A stretch of 24,245 bases of DNA. It comes from an uncultured Clostridium sp. Its GTDB lineage: Bacteria > Bacillota > Clostridia > Lachnospirales > Lachnospiraceae. Location of the stretch: NCBI GenBank assembly GCA_958349075.1, contig CATWBR010000006.1:1-24245 (forward strand). The letters run 5' to 3'. Shown here one piece after another: positions 1 through 7,356 of the stretch. Under the pieces are notes generated by a model that saw nothing but the letters and a program-made list of their open reading frames with translations, was not told where the DNA came from and did no database searches. A program made the translations under genes and the position numbers. How positions within the stretch are numbered: the stretch's first letter is position 1; every line of letters begins with the position of its first letter.

Positions 1-343
1 CCTTTACAATCTGGTTCCACCGGATTACGGCCTTATCCTTCCCCTGATGCACCCGCAGTCCGTTATAATCTATTTTAAAATGAGTTTCCTTTGACCTCTG
101 GGGATCCAGCGTCTCCTTCCCAGCTTTCCTGTACAGAACGAACGGCTGCGTTGCCGCGATCAATATTACTGCCAGCACCAGAACTCCCTTCATATAGCCG
201 GGCTGCGCGGACCAGGTGGCCGCCACCGCTCCGAGAGCCAGCACCGAACAGCCGATGCTGATGGCGCCCGCTGTGGAATGGTAATAGTGGTGAAGTGAAA
301 ACAGGAAAATCTCCCTTGCCGTTACCTTAATTCGTAAATCCAT
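1..343 (-). CDS. YcxB-like membrane protein, 5' part only
   Basis: This reading frame starts at an ATG (341-343) and runs off the left edge of the window, so only the first 114 codons are seen. The start is preceded by a purine-rich AGAGGCG-type ribosome site. The visible protein begins MDLRIKVTAREIF and carries two hydrophobic stretches, roughly residues 20-42 and 51-70. A soluble segment follows with the features ETHFKIDYNGL and VIRWNQIVK. Two helices followed by a 'what the residue field looks like, act on this setting' beta domain is the typical build of the YcxB-like family (PF14317), whose function is unknown. The gene has its own promoter and diverges from the asparaginase gene. The family call is moderate because the C-terminal half is missing. 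Confidence 0.65.
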   Translation of the reverse strand, partial: MDLRIKVTAREIFLFSLHHYYHSTAGAISIGCSVLALGAVAATWSAQPGYMKGVLVLAVILIAATQPFVLYRKAGKETLDPQRSKETHFKIDYNGLRVHQGKDKAVIRWNQIVK

Positions 344-438
344 CTTACACGCCTCTTTTCTCCGGTGTCCTGCCCCTCCCTGCCCAGCCGGGCAATGCCA
401 AATAACGAAGAGGCAAAACACCAATATTTCCTTCCCAC

Positions 439-467
439 ATCTTAATATAGGAATTGAAAAAAGTCAA
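439..467 (-). promoter_or_regulatory. Sigma-A promoter for the YcxB-like gene
   Basis: On the minus strand a -35 box TTGACT (462-467) is separated by 17 bases from a -10 box TAAGAT (439-444). Transcription would start near 432, giving an untranslated leader of about 90 bases. Boxes and spacing are seen; activity is inferred. Confidence 0.6.
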
Positions 468-547
468 TCGGAGCCATGTCCCCGGCTGTTACCTGCGCTC
501 CATCAAACACATTTTTTTGCGCCGTCAAATAAGCGTTTTCTAAAACT

Positions 548-587
548 GCATCATCCGCCTTGCCGGATATCCGTCTGGCATCATCCG
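548..587. repeat. 10-bp direct repeats upstream of the asparaginase promoter
   Basis: GCATCATCCG occurs at 548-557 and again at 578-587, exactly 30 bp apart (about three helical turns). Between them lies the self-complementary core GGATATCC (565-572), flanked by TGCC (561-564) and GGCA (577-580). The array ends 17 bp upstream of the -35 box, a position suited to an activator site. The function is inferred. The rest of the 344-660 gap holds only the two divergent promoters. Confidence 0.4.
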
Positions 588-604
588 TAACCGTTCTTCC
601 CCCC

Positions 605-633
605 TTGCCAGCCTATATTCTTTCCTGTATACT
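605..633 (+). promoter_or_regulatory. Sigma-A promoter for the asparaginase gene
   Basis: A -35 box TTGCCA (605-610), a 17-base spacer and a -10 box TATACT (628-633) precede the asparaginase gene. A start near 640 would leave a very short leader carrying the AAGGA ribosome site (644-648). Confidence 0.65.
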
Positions 634-660
634 TGTGAACATAAAGGATGGTAAAACAAT

Positions 661-1701
661 ATGAAAAAAATATTATTATTCACCACAGGAGGCACCATCG
701 CCTCAAAAGAGGGCACTAACGGTCTTGAGCCGGAGATGAATGCGGACGAGCTGCTTTCTTATATGGGGGATTTGACCTCACGCTATGAAATTACCTGCCG
801 CGAGCTTCTCAGTCTGGACAGTTCCAATATCCAGGCAGAGGAATGGAAAAAGATAGCCCGCAATATCTATGAAAATCTGGATCTGTATGACGGTATCGTC
901 GTTACCCATGGAACCGACACCATGGCATATACCTCCTCCATGCTGTCTTTCATGCTCCAGAACCTGCCCATACCTGTTGTGCTGACAGGCTCGCAGATGC
1001 CCATCGACAACATGCTGACCGATGCACGAAACAACCTCTATTCGGCCTTCGCTGCCATCGATGCAAAAATCACCGGCGTCTGTGTTGCGTTTAACCGCCG
1101 GATTATGCTGGGCTGCCGCGCCGTCAAGGTGAGAACTCTGGGTTTCGAAGCCTTTGAGAGTGTTAACGCCCCTTATCTGGCGGAAGTTTTCGCCAATGGG
1201 ATGCGCAGATACCACGAACCGGAAAAGCCGGTTTCTTCCGCACCTCCCGCCGATCCGCCCACCGGGGGGTCCTGCCATGCCCTCCTGAATGACAACATTT
1301 CCACCGACGTTTTTTTGCTGAAACTGATTCCCAACACCAAACCGGCCATCTTTGATGCACTGAAAAACCTGGGATACCGCGGAATTGTACTGGAAGCATT
1401 CGGAGCCGGGGGACTGCACTTTTTCAGAAGAAATCTGCTTGAAAAACTGGAGCAGCTCACCAAATCCGGTATCAGTGTCGTGGCATGCAGCCAGTGCTTG
1501 TATGAGCCGAGTGATTTCTCTATCTACGAGGTCGGACGGCGACTGCTGGAATGCGGAGTCATCCCGGGACGTGATATGACGACCGAAGCGGCGGTCACAA
1601 AACTGATGTGGGCTCTGGGACAAACAGAGGATCCGGAAAAAGTCCGTGAAATTTTTAATACAAATATTGCGGGTGAGGTTTCAATTACCGAAGAAGAATA
1701 A
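661..1701 (+). CDS. ansA: L-asparaginase, type I (cytoplasmic)
   Basis: This enzyme hydrolyses L-asparagine to aspartate and ammonia. The 346-residue protein has the family's N-terminal signature TTGGTIAS, with the nucleophile Thr12. The second signature is VTHGTDTM, with Thr85 and Asp86, and Lys156 lies where the catalytic lysine is expected. There is no signal peptide, so it should be the cytosolic type I enzyme; the length fits that group. The ATG follows an AAGGA ribosome site by about 12 bases. A proline-rich stretch near residues 190-205 (EKPVSSAPPADPPTGG) sits between the catalytic domain and the smaller C-terminal domain and is longer than I expect. The M20 amidohydrolase follows 128 bases downstream with no terminator visible, so the two may be co-transcribed. 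Confidence 0.93.
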   Translation: MKKILLFTTGGTIASKEGTNGLEPEMNADELLSYMGDLTSRYEITCRELLSLDSSNIQAEEWKKIARNIYENLDLYDGIVVTHGTDTMAYTSSMLSFMLQNLPIPVVLTGSQMPIDNMLTDARNNLYSAFAAIDAKITGVCVAFNRRIMLGCRAVKVRTLGFEAFESVNAPYLAEVFANGMRRYHEPEKPVSSAPPADPPTGGSCHALLNDNISTDVFLLKLIPNTKPAIFDALKNLGYRGIVLEAFGAGGLHFFRRNLLEKLEQLTKSGISVVACSQCLYEPSDFSIYEVGRRLLECGVIPGRDMTTEAAVTKLMWALGQTEDPEKVREIFNTNIAGEVSITEEE

Positions 1702-1829
1702 ACGCTCCCAGAAGTAATGCCGGGCTGCAGCCAGACCTGAAATAGACTTAAACGCCCAAGATAAAACCTGAAAATAATACAGCTTCAGACAAATCACATC
1801 CGATCTTTCTGAACAACAGGAGAGAAAAC

Positions 1830-3125
1830 ATGAACGACACAGAAAAACAAATAATAAAAATAATTGATGAACACCGTGAAGAACTAATCTCCATGGGAAA
1901 TGCACTCTATACCCGCGCAGAGCGTGGATTTGCCGAGGTAAACACCTCTGCTTTTATTGCAGAACAGCTAAGAAAACTCGGTTTATCCGTTCGGACCGGC
2001 CTGGCCGGAACGGGGCTTCGTGCTTCAGTAGGCAAAGAGGGCGGTGTAAATCTCGCCCTGATCAGTGAGCTTGACGGGATTCTCTGTCCCTCCCATCCGC
2101 AGGCTGCCCCCGATGGAATGAGCCATGCCTGCGGCCACCATGCCCAGATGACGGCAATGCTCGGGGCGGCAATTGCCCTGACTGCGCCGGAAGTTGCCGC
2201 TGAACTGGACGGGCTGGCTACCTTTTTCGCTGTGCCTTCCGAAGAATTTCTTAGTGAGGATATACGCTGCGGGCTGAGGGAAAAAATGATTTCCACCCAT
2301 TCCGGCGGAAAGGCCGAACTGATCTCCCGCGGCTGTTTTGAGGACATTGATATGGCTATAACCACACACGCCCATATGCTGCCATTCGGCGAATATGATT
2401 TCGTTCTGGGCAACAATGCCTGCACCGGGTTTATTGGGAAAACGGCGACGTTTTACGGCAAGGCCGCCCATGCGGCAGGGGCTCCCCATGAGGGAATTAA
2501 TGCAATGAATGCGGCCGCCCTGGCTCTCAGTGCCCTCGGCATGGTACGCGAAACGTTCCAGGAAAAAGATTATGTCCGGGTGCATCCTATTATGAAAGAG
2601 GCCGGTTCTGCCGTCAACGTCGTCCCCGACAAAGCCGTACTCGATATGATGGTGCGCGCCGGCAGCCTGAAAGCCGTAGCCGAAGTCTCTCAGAAAACGG
2701 ACCGTGCCTTTAAAGGAGCCGCTTATGCCATCGGCGCCGAAGTTGAGATTAAAGATGTCCCCGGTTATCTCCCCGTCATTGAGCGCCTGCCGGATCAGGT
2801 CATGACAGACGCCGCCGGGCTCATAGGTGATTCCATCCGCTGGACTTCCATCACACCCGGACAGGAAAATATGACTTCCACCGATGTCGGCGATCTGACC
2901 CACCTGATGCCGGTGCTCAATTTTACCTTCGGCGGATTCGAGGGCGCGCTGCACAGCAAAGATTTCCGTCTGACCGATGAGGAGAAGGCTTTTGTAAATC
3001 CGGCCAAACTAATGGCGCTCACCGCATACCGCCTTCTTACAAACCGGGCAGCAGAAGCCAGACAGATTCTCGAAGGATTTACACCAGCTCTTACAATTGA
3101 GGAGTATCTTGATTATATAAAATAA
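1830..3125 (+). CDS. M20-family amidohydrolase (AbgA/AbgB-like)
   Basis: This is a 431-residue metal-dependent amidohydrolase of peptidase family M20, subfamily D, the group that includes aminobenzoyl-glutamate and N-acyl-amino-acid hydrolases. The metal-binding motif HACGHHAQ lies at residues 99-106. The catalytic acidic pair is Glu138-Glu139 in VPSEEF, and further conserved histidines appear in AAHAAGAPHEGINAMNAA and near the end in ALHSKDF. A dimerisation domain should occupy about residues 200-320. The ribosome site AGGAGA lies 7 bases before the ATG. An AbgT transporter remnant lies 1.1 kb downstream on the opposite strand. AbgT proteins commonly pair with such hydrolases, so release of glutamate from an aminobenzoyl-glutamate-like amide is the best guess. 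The substrate is otherwise unproven. Confidence 0.85.
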   Translation: MNDTEKQIIKIIDEHREELISMGNALYTRAERGFAEVNTSAFIAEQLRKLGLSVRTGLAGTGLRASVGKEGGVNLALISELDGILCPSHPQAAPDGMSHACGHHAQMTAMLGAAIALTAPEVAAELDGLATFFAVPSEEFLSEDIRCGLREKMISTHSGGKAELISRGCFEDIDMAITTHAHMLPFGEYDFVLGNNACTGFIGKTATFYGKAAHAAGAPHEGINAMNAAALALSALGMVRETFQEKDYVRVHPIMKEAGSAVNVVPDKAVLDMMVRAGSLKAVAEVSQKTDRAFKGAAYAIGAEVEIKDVPGYLPVIERLPDQVMTDAAGLIGDSIRWTSITPGQENMTSTDVGDLTHLMPVLNFTFGGFEGALHSKDFRLTDEEKAFVNPAKLMALTAYRLLTNRAAEARQILEGFTPALTIEEYLDYIK

Positions 3126-3150
3126 GTCACAGGATCTGATGACATGAAAA

Positions 3151-3195
3151 CAGGCCGTGGAATCCCTCTTTATAAAGCAGGAATTCTGCGGCCTG
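3151..3195 (-). terminator. Terminator of the Rpn-family nuclease gene
   Basis: CAGGCCGTGGAATCC (3151-3165) and GGAATTCTGCGGCCTG (3180-3195) form a long imperfect hairpin between the two convergent genes. On the minus strand it is followed by TTTT, as expected for an intrinsic terminator. A second inverted pair, GTCACAGG (3126-3133) and CCTGTGAC (3192-3199), overlaps it and could form a competing fold. Confidence 0.55.
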
Positions 3196-3222
3196 TGACC
3201 AAACACGTTCCAACTGCCTCTT

Positions 3223-4062
3223 TCACAGATTATATTCCTTCAACAGTTGTTCCTGATACTCCGGTTCTTCCAGGGATTTCACCATATCTTCGTTTCTTCC
3301 GTCTTTTAACAGCCTCCGAATCAATTCGTTGATCCGGTCACGGCCTTCTTTTCTCCCTTCTTTTCTCCCTTCATTTCTTTCTTCCTCCAATATTTTACAC
3401 ATACCGTCTACTCCTTTCTCTTTCTCTTTAAAAAATTTCACTCTCTTTACAACATTCGGAAACGTCTCCGTTTGATAACCACTGTCCGATTTTTTCATAT
3501 AGGAAAGCAGTTCGTTGATTTTTTCATTGCTGCATTCACATTCCAGATTCGCATATATCTCATGGATTCCGTTATCCACGGTATTTCCGATATTTTTCAG
3601 TCTCCTCTCGATATAATAAATTCCCAGCTTATGGGCAAAAAAATCTTTCTCTGTGATAAAAATCAGATACAAATCCGGAAGTTCACCATAGGGGATCCCC
3701 TTTTCCAGACAGCTCATATCAATGCTGGCCTGATAGTATCTCACCCGCCTCTGGTTATCACCATCATTTCGTATCTGCATCTCTATATTGACCAGTTTTC
3801 CACTCGTATCCTCCGCCAGTATATCCAAAATCACCGAACGGTTCTCAATATTGCGGATCGAATACTGTGCCTTTACCTCTTTGACGGTAAATCCCGGTTC
3901 GTCCAATATAATCCTGATTACCTCCTCACAAGCTTTCCTGTCCTCCAGTACTTTCCCGCAAAATACATCGCTTGTCATATTGAACTGCTGCACTTTCTTC
4001 CGGCGTTCCTCATAAGATTCCATCCTGCTGCCGAAACCGCCCACCGTACTCCTTTTATCCAT
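3223..4062 (-). CDS. Rpn-family / PD-(D/E)XK nuclease (transposase-like)
   Basis: The protein has 279 residues when started at the ATG at 4060-4062, chosen because GAGGAG lies 7 bases upstream. The longer frame to 4098 adds 12 residues without a comparable site. The domain matches the Rpn family, recombination-promoting nucleases of the PD-(D/E)XK fold (PF12784 group). Its core has an aspartate in ILDILAED and the catalytic-like NIEMQIR strand; YYQASIDM and a central LYLIFITEKDFF follow. The C terminus carries charged GRKE repeats and a short helical tail. Family members cut DNA and stimulate RecA-independent recombination in E. coli, are widespread and often multicopy, and are not complete insertion sequences. 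The gene sits between the M20 hydrolase and a decayed abgT, consistent with a rearranged locus. No terminal inverted repeats were found around it. Confidence 0.82.
   Translation of the reverse strand: MDKRSTVGGFGSRMESYEERRKKVQQFNMTSDVFCGKVLEDRKACEEVIRIILDEPGFTVKEVKAQYSIRNIENRSVILDILAEDTSGKLVNIEMQIRNDGDNQRRVRYYQASIDMSCLEKGIPYGELPDLYLIFITEKDFFAHKLGIYYIERRLKNIGNTVDNGIHEIYANLECECSNEKINELLSYMKKSDSGYQTETFPNVVKRVKFFKEKEKGVDGMCKILEEERNEGRKEGRKEGRDRINELIRRLLKDGRNEDMVKSLEEPEYQEQLLKEYNL
3345..3380 (-). repeat. 12-bp tandem repeat inside the Rpn-family gene
   Basis: CTTCTTTTCTCC occurs twice in a row (3345-3356, 3357-3368), followed by a diverged third copy (3369-3380). It encodes the repeated GRKE residues. 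The unit is a multiple of three, so copy-number change would alter protein length without shifting the frame. Confidence 0.75.
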
Positions 4063-4180
4063 CCGTAACTCCTCTCTTTTATGACAGGAGCTGTACATCC
4101 TGCCATATCCTTTTGTCTATTGAACTATGGCAGAAATTGCCGGTTACAATGCAAAACCGCATTGCAGAATTAAAAACCCA

Positions 4181-4199
4181 GATGCCTTGAGACGGCATC
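4181..4199 (-). terminator. Possible terminator downstream of the abgT remnant
   Basis: GATGCC (4181-4186) and GGCATC (4194-4199) form a perfect 6-bp hairpin. On the minus strand a TTTTT run follows after four bases. The stem is short and the T-run offset, so the call is weak. A second dyad, CAATGC/GCATTG (4147-4164), lies nearby and may belong to the leader of the Rpn-family gene. Confidence 0.35.
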
Positions 4200-4244
4200 G
4201 ACTTGTATTGTAATTATAACTTTGTGCCGACAAAATATCAAGAA

Positions 4245-4566
4245 TTACTTCTTTTTTCCGTATTCTCTTCCGTATTCTCCCTCCATATTGCCGTTAATTC
4301 CCACGGAAATGATTAAAAATGTTACAAACGCCGGTGCTGCGCTTCCAAGCATCTTCTGCATAAACGCCGCCAGGAAACCGCTCTTCTCAGCCGCGCCGGA
4401 ACCGATTACCGCTACAAGCACCATTCCAAGCGGAGCGACCCCCCGAAAAGTTGGTTACCGCCTTGCTCCACCTCATGCGGATGCCGGCTTTGGAAATCAG
4501 GTTGACAACCGATAACGTCTCTCCTGTTTCCGGATGGACCGCGGTGACCCCCATGGCACTGGCACA
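4245..4566 (-). pseudogene. Remnant of an AbgT-type aminobenzoyl-glutamate transporter
   Basis: Minus-strand translation gives MGVTAVHPETGETLSVVNLI and then KAVTNFSG in one frame. After a frameshift near 4440 the other frame continues APLGMVLVAVIGSGAAEKSG, then GFLAAFMQKMLGSAAPAFVT and LIISVGINGN, ending at a TAA (4245-4247). In intact AbgT proteins the order is a GV.AVHP.TGE loop, then VTNF, then APLG, then GVAEKSG. All of these are present here in order, but split over two frames. The first membrane helix upstream and most of the roughly 500-residue protein are missing. AbgT carriers import p-aminobenzoyl-glutamate and usually sit beside M20 hydrolases like the one at 1830-3125. The identification rests on motif memory. 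Confidence 0.7.
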
Positions 4567-4572
4567 TCAAAA

Positions 4573-4610
4573 GCGGCCCGGACCAATGCAGGATGCAGGG
4601 TCCGGACCGC
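4573..4610 (-). terminator. Strong hairpin, candidate second terminator of tex
   Basis: GCGGCCCGGACC (4573-4584) and GGTCCGGACCGC (4599-4610) pair over 12 positions with one mismatch, around a 14-base loop. On the minus strand the stem is followed by TTTT. It lies where the abgT remnant begins, so it may also mark the break point of the deletion. Confidence 0.5.
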
Positions 4611-4669
4611 CTGGAATATTATTTTATAAAACGATTCAATACCTTCATAGTCACCGCTCCACGATGCAC

Positions 4670-4693
4670 AAAAAACAGCAGAAAACGCTGTTT
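4670..4693 (-). terminator. Intrinsic terminator of tex
   Basis: On the minus strand AAACAGC (4687-4693) and GCTGTTT (4673-4679) form a 7-bp stem around a 7-base loop, followed by an unbroken T-run to 4670. It lies about 70 bases past the tex stop codon. Confidence 0.65.
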
Positions 4694-4761
4694 CTCGCCG
4701 GCTAAACCCGGGATTTTCATGCAGAAACGCATGCCCCCGCGGGATACTGCCTTCTGAACAG

Positions 4762-6909
4762 TTACTGTTTTATTTTCATTGTCAAGGAAATCCTCTTTTT
4801 CCCCAAATCCACGCTCAGAACTTTGACTTCCACGATATCGCCGACGCTGACCGCCTCCAGCGGATGTTTAATATACCGGTCTGTCATTTGGGAGATATGT
4901 ACCAGACCGTCCTGGTGCACACCGATATCCACAAAGGCTCCAAAATCGATGACATTTCTGACCGTCCCTTTGAGTACCATTCCAGGTGTCAAATCCTTCA
5001 TATCCATGACATCCGTCCTGAGAATCGGCTTCGGCATCTCGTCACGCGGATCCCTGGCCGGTTTCTCCAGCTCACTTACAATGTCTCTCAGGGTAATCTC
5101 GCCTATTTCCAGTTCCTGTGACAGTTTTTTATAGTCCGTCACCTTTCGGCTGATTCCCTTGATTCCTCCTGATGAAAGTTCATGTATATCGTATCCAAGA
5201 CGCTTCAGAAGCGCCTCGGCCGCCTTGTAACTCTCCGGATGTACGCTGGTAGTATCCAGAGGATTTTTCCCTTCCTGGATCCTCATGAATCCGGCACACT
5301 GTTCAAATGCCTTGGGCCCCAGCTTGGCTACCTTTAAAAGACCCCTGCGGCTCTCAAACACACCGTTCTCCTCACGGTAGGCGACGATATTTTTCGCAAT
5401 TGTCTTATTGATTCCGGATATGTACTCTAAAAGGGATGCCGATGCGGTATTCAGATCAACGCCCACCTTGTTTACACAGTCCTCCACGACGCCCTGAAGG
5501 GCCTCGCTTAAATTTTTCTGGTTCATGTCGTGCTGGTACTGCCCAACTCCGATTGATTTGGGATCGATCTTAACCAGCTCGGCCAGAGGATCCTGGAGTC
5601 TCCGTGCGATTGAAACCGCGCTTCTCTGCCCCACGTCGAACTGCGGGAATTCCTCCGTAGCCAGCTTGCTGGCGGAGTACACGGAGGCGCCTGCCTCATT
5701 GACGATAATATACTGTACCTGCTCCGGAATCTCTTTTAAAAGTTCCACAATAATCTGCTCCGACTCCCTGGACGCAGTGCCGTTTCCCACGGAAATCAGG
5801 GAAACACCGTACTTTTTAATCATATTCTTCAGGATTTTCTTGGACTCCTCCACCTTATTCTGAGGAGCCGTCGGATAAATCACCACCGTATCGAGTACCT
5901 TTCCGGTGGCATCCACCACCGCCAGTTTACAGCCCGTCCTAAAGGCAGGATCCCATCCCAGGACAACGCGGCCCGTGATAGGCGGCTGCATCAGAAGCTG
6001 CTCCAGGTTCTTTCCAAATACCTTGATCGCCCCCGCCTCGGCGTTTTCCGTCAGTTCACTGCGGATTTCCCTCTCAATAGCAGGGGAAATCAGACGCTTA
6101 TAGCTGTCCTCCGCCACTTCCCTCAGAATGCCCGATGTCTCAGGATTATCTCTGGTAATCACTTTCTTTTCCAGAAAGCGGAGAATCTTTTCCTCCGGAG
6201 CGGTTATCTTTACCGTCAGAATTTTTTCCTTCTCTCCCCGGTTGAGGGCAAGAATCCGGTGACCGGCTGTTTTTTTAAGCGGCTCTGTAAAGTTATAATA
6301 CATCTCATAGACGGATTCCGTCTTCTCATCCCGGGCCGAAGAATCAAGGGAGCCCTCCTGAAATGTGGTCTTCCTGATATAAGTTCTGTATTCCGCCGTC
6401 TCCGCTATGCGTTCAGCCAGAATATCCTTTGCCCCGTTGAGCGCATCCTCTGCAGTCGGAACGCCTTTTTCCTCTGAGATGTATTTCTCGGCCTCCTTCA
6501 AAACCGGTGTTCCCGTCATCTGCAGGCTTATCAGGTTTGCAAGAGGCTCAAGACCCTTTTCCTTCGCAATGCTGGCTCTCGTCTTCCTCTTCGGCCTGTA
6601 CGGAAGATAGAGATCCTCCACAGCCACCAGCGTCGCTGCCGCCAGAATCTTCTTCTCCAGCTCCGGAGTCAACTTTTCCTGTTCACGTATGGAATTAATA
6701 ACCTGGGCTTTACGCTCCTCCAGGTTTCTTAAATATTTCAGCCTCTCATCCAGATTACGCAGCACCTCATCATTCAGGGAGCCGGTGGCCTCCTTGCGGT
6801 AACGTGCAATAAAAGGGATGGTATTGCCTTCATCAATCAGTTTTACTGCTGCCTCTACCTGGCTGCGGTTAATCTGAAGCTCGTCCTTTAAAATTTGAAT
6901 AATGTCCAT
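4762..6909 (-). CDS. tex: Tex family RNA-binding transcription accessory protein
   Basis: This is a full-length Tex homologue of 715 residues, a conserved nucleic-acid-binding protein that acts in the cytoplasm in transcription and RNA metabolism. The N-terminal helical Tex domain contains the signature IPFIARYRKEATGSLND and the segment LYLPYRPKRKTRA. A YqgF/RuvX-like fold begins at about residue 320 (VVLGWDPAFRTGCKLAVVD). Helix-hairpin-helix segments follow around GVDLNTASASLLEYISGI, and a C-terminal S1 domain covers about residues 640-713 (VRNVIDFGAFVDIG through GLVHISQM). The ATG has a GTGAGGAT ribosome site upstream. The gene has its own promoter and terminator and is probably monocistronic and housekeeping. 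Confidence 0.97.
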   Translation of the reverse strand: MDIIQILKDELQINRSQVEAAVKLIDEGNTIPFIARYRKEATGSLNDEVLRNLDERLKYLRNLEERKAQVINSIREQEKLTPELEKKILAAATLVAVEDLYLPYRPKRKTRASIAKEKGLEPLANLISLQMTGTPVLKEAEKYISEEKGVPTAEDALNGAKDILAERIAETAEYRTYIRKTTFQEGSLDSSARDEKTESVYEMYYNFTEPLKKTAGHRILALNRGEKEKILTVKITAPEEKILRFLEKKVITRDNPETSGILREVAEDSYKRLISPAIEREIRSELTENAEAGAIKVFGKNLEQLLMQPPITGRVVLGWDPAFRTGCKLAVVDATGKVLDTVVIYPTAPQNKVEESKKILKNMIKKYGVSLISVGNGTASRESEQIIVELLKEIPEQVQYIIVNEAGASVYSASKLATEEFPQFDVGQRSAVSIARRLQDPLAELVKIDPKSIGVGQYQHDMNQKNLSEALQGVVEDCVNKVGVDLNTASASLLEYISGINKTIAKNIVAYREENGVFESRRGLLKVAKLGPKAFEQCAGFMRIQEGKNPLDTTSVHPESYKAAEALLKRLGYDIHELSSGGIKGISRKVTDYKKLSQELEIGEITLRDIVSELEKPARDPRDEMPKPILRTDVMDMKDLTPGMVLKGTVRNVIDFGAFVDIGVHQDGLVHISQMTDRYIKHPLEAVSVGDIVEVKVLSVDLGKKRISLTMKIKQ

Positions 6910-6968
6910 TCTGTATCCTCACTTTATGTCGTAGCACTAACAGTTCCACAATTTTCCTGTGCGAGATT

Positions 6969-6997
6969 ATTATACAGGATTCTTTATCAGGGTGCAA
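6969..6997 (-). promoter_or_regulatory. Sigma-A promoter of tex
   Basis: On the minus strand the -35 box TTGCAC (6992-6997) and a perfect -10 box TATAAT (6969-6974) are 17 bases apart. Transcription would start near 6962, giving a leader of about 50 bases. Confidence 0.75.
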
Positions 6998-7021
6998 GAT
7001 GAGAATAGAGGGGGGATTATT

Positions 7022-7223
7022 CTTCAGTTCCGGGCGGGGAGATTTGTGGCGCGGGGGATACGGAAGAAAGAAATCTGCTGCGGGGACCGCTTGCGCTTAT
7101 GGAATGCGCAGCGGATGCTAAGACGCCAGAAGACTGCGTCCAAGCACCGGCGGATTCCAATGTCCCCTCCGCAGATTTTTTCTTCCTCCTCCCCCGCCGG
7201 GCAGGTTATGGCCGGAACTGAAG
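7022..7223. repeat. Large imperfect palindrome (MITE-like or structured RNA)
   Basis: The outermost arms CTTCAGTTCCGG (7022-7033) and CCGGAACTGAAG (7212-7223) are perfect 12-bp complements. Inside them, 7048-7086 pairs with 7163-7198 at most positions, including GGAAGAAA..AAATCTGC. The centre holds two smaller hairpins: CCGCTTGCGC (7087-7096) with GCGCAGCGG (7106-7114), and TGCT..GACGC (7116-7126) with GCGTC..AGCA (7136-7146). The whole could fold as a branched cruciform or RNA. The 120-codon frame across it shows no family and is not called a gene. It could be a miniature inverted-repeat element or an RNA gene; there is no clear target duplication. From 7224 to 7317 I see nothing. Confidence 0.6.
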
Positions 7224-7317
7224 ACGCGAAGGTTTTCGGACATCCTGTGCGGGCTGCGGAGGCTGATTGGGCTGTTGCGGTATCCCCTGCCCTTTCACTC
7301 CCCTCAATTAAATCCTC

Positions 7318-7346
7318 TTGACAAATTCCCGGCAACTGGCTATATT
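7318..7346 (+). promoter_or_regulatory. Sigma-A promoter of the pfl operon
   Basis: A consensus -35 box TTGACA (7318-7323), a 17-base spacer and the -10 box TATATT (7341-7346) predict a start near 7353. That is just before the first conserved bases of the riboswitch. Confidence 0.8.
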
Positions 7347-7356
7347 AAAAAAACAA

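Noticed and set aside
778..1623. Long antisense frame (281 codons) opposite the asparaginase gene
   Set aside because: It has no ribosome site or family motif and lies wholly inside a gene with clear catalytic residues.
2025..2954. 309-codon antisense frame opposite the M20 amidohydrolase
   Set aside because: Composition looks like a codon shadow, with no recognisable domain and no start signal.
3126..4244. Complete insertion sequence around the Rpn-family nuclease
   Set aside because: No terminal inverted repeats or target duplication were found on either side; Rpn genes are not classical insertion sequences.
4222..4515. 97-codon plus-strand frame between the Rpn-family gene and tex
   Set aside because: It is the complement of the abgT remnant, which explains the sequence better.
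6959..7321. 120-codon frame across the palindrome upstream of the pfl operon
   Set aside because: It begins inside the tex promoter, crosses a large inverted repeat and has no domain or ribosome site.
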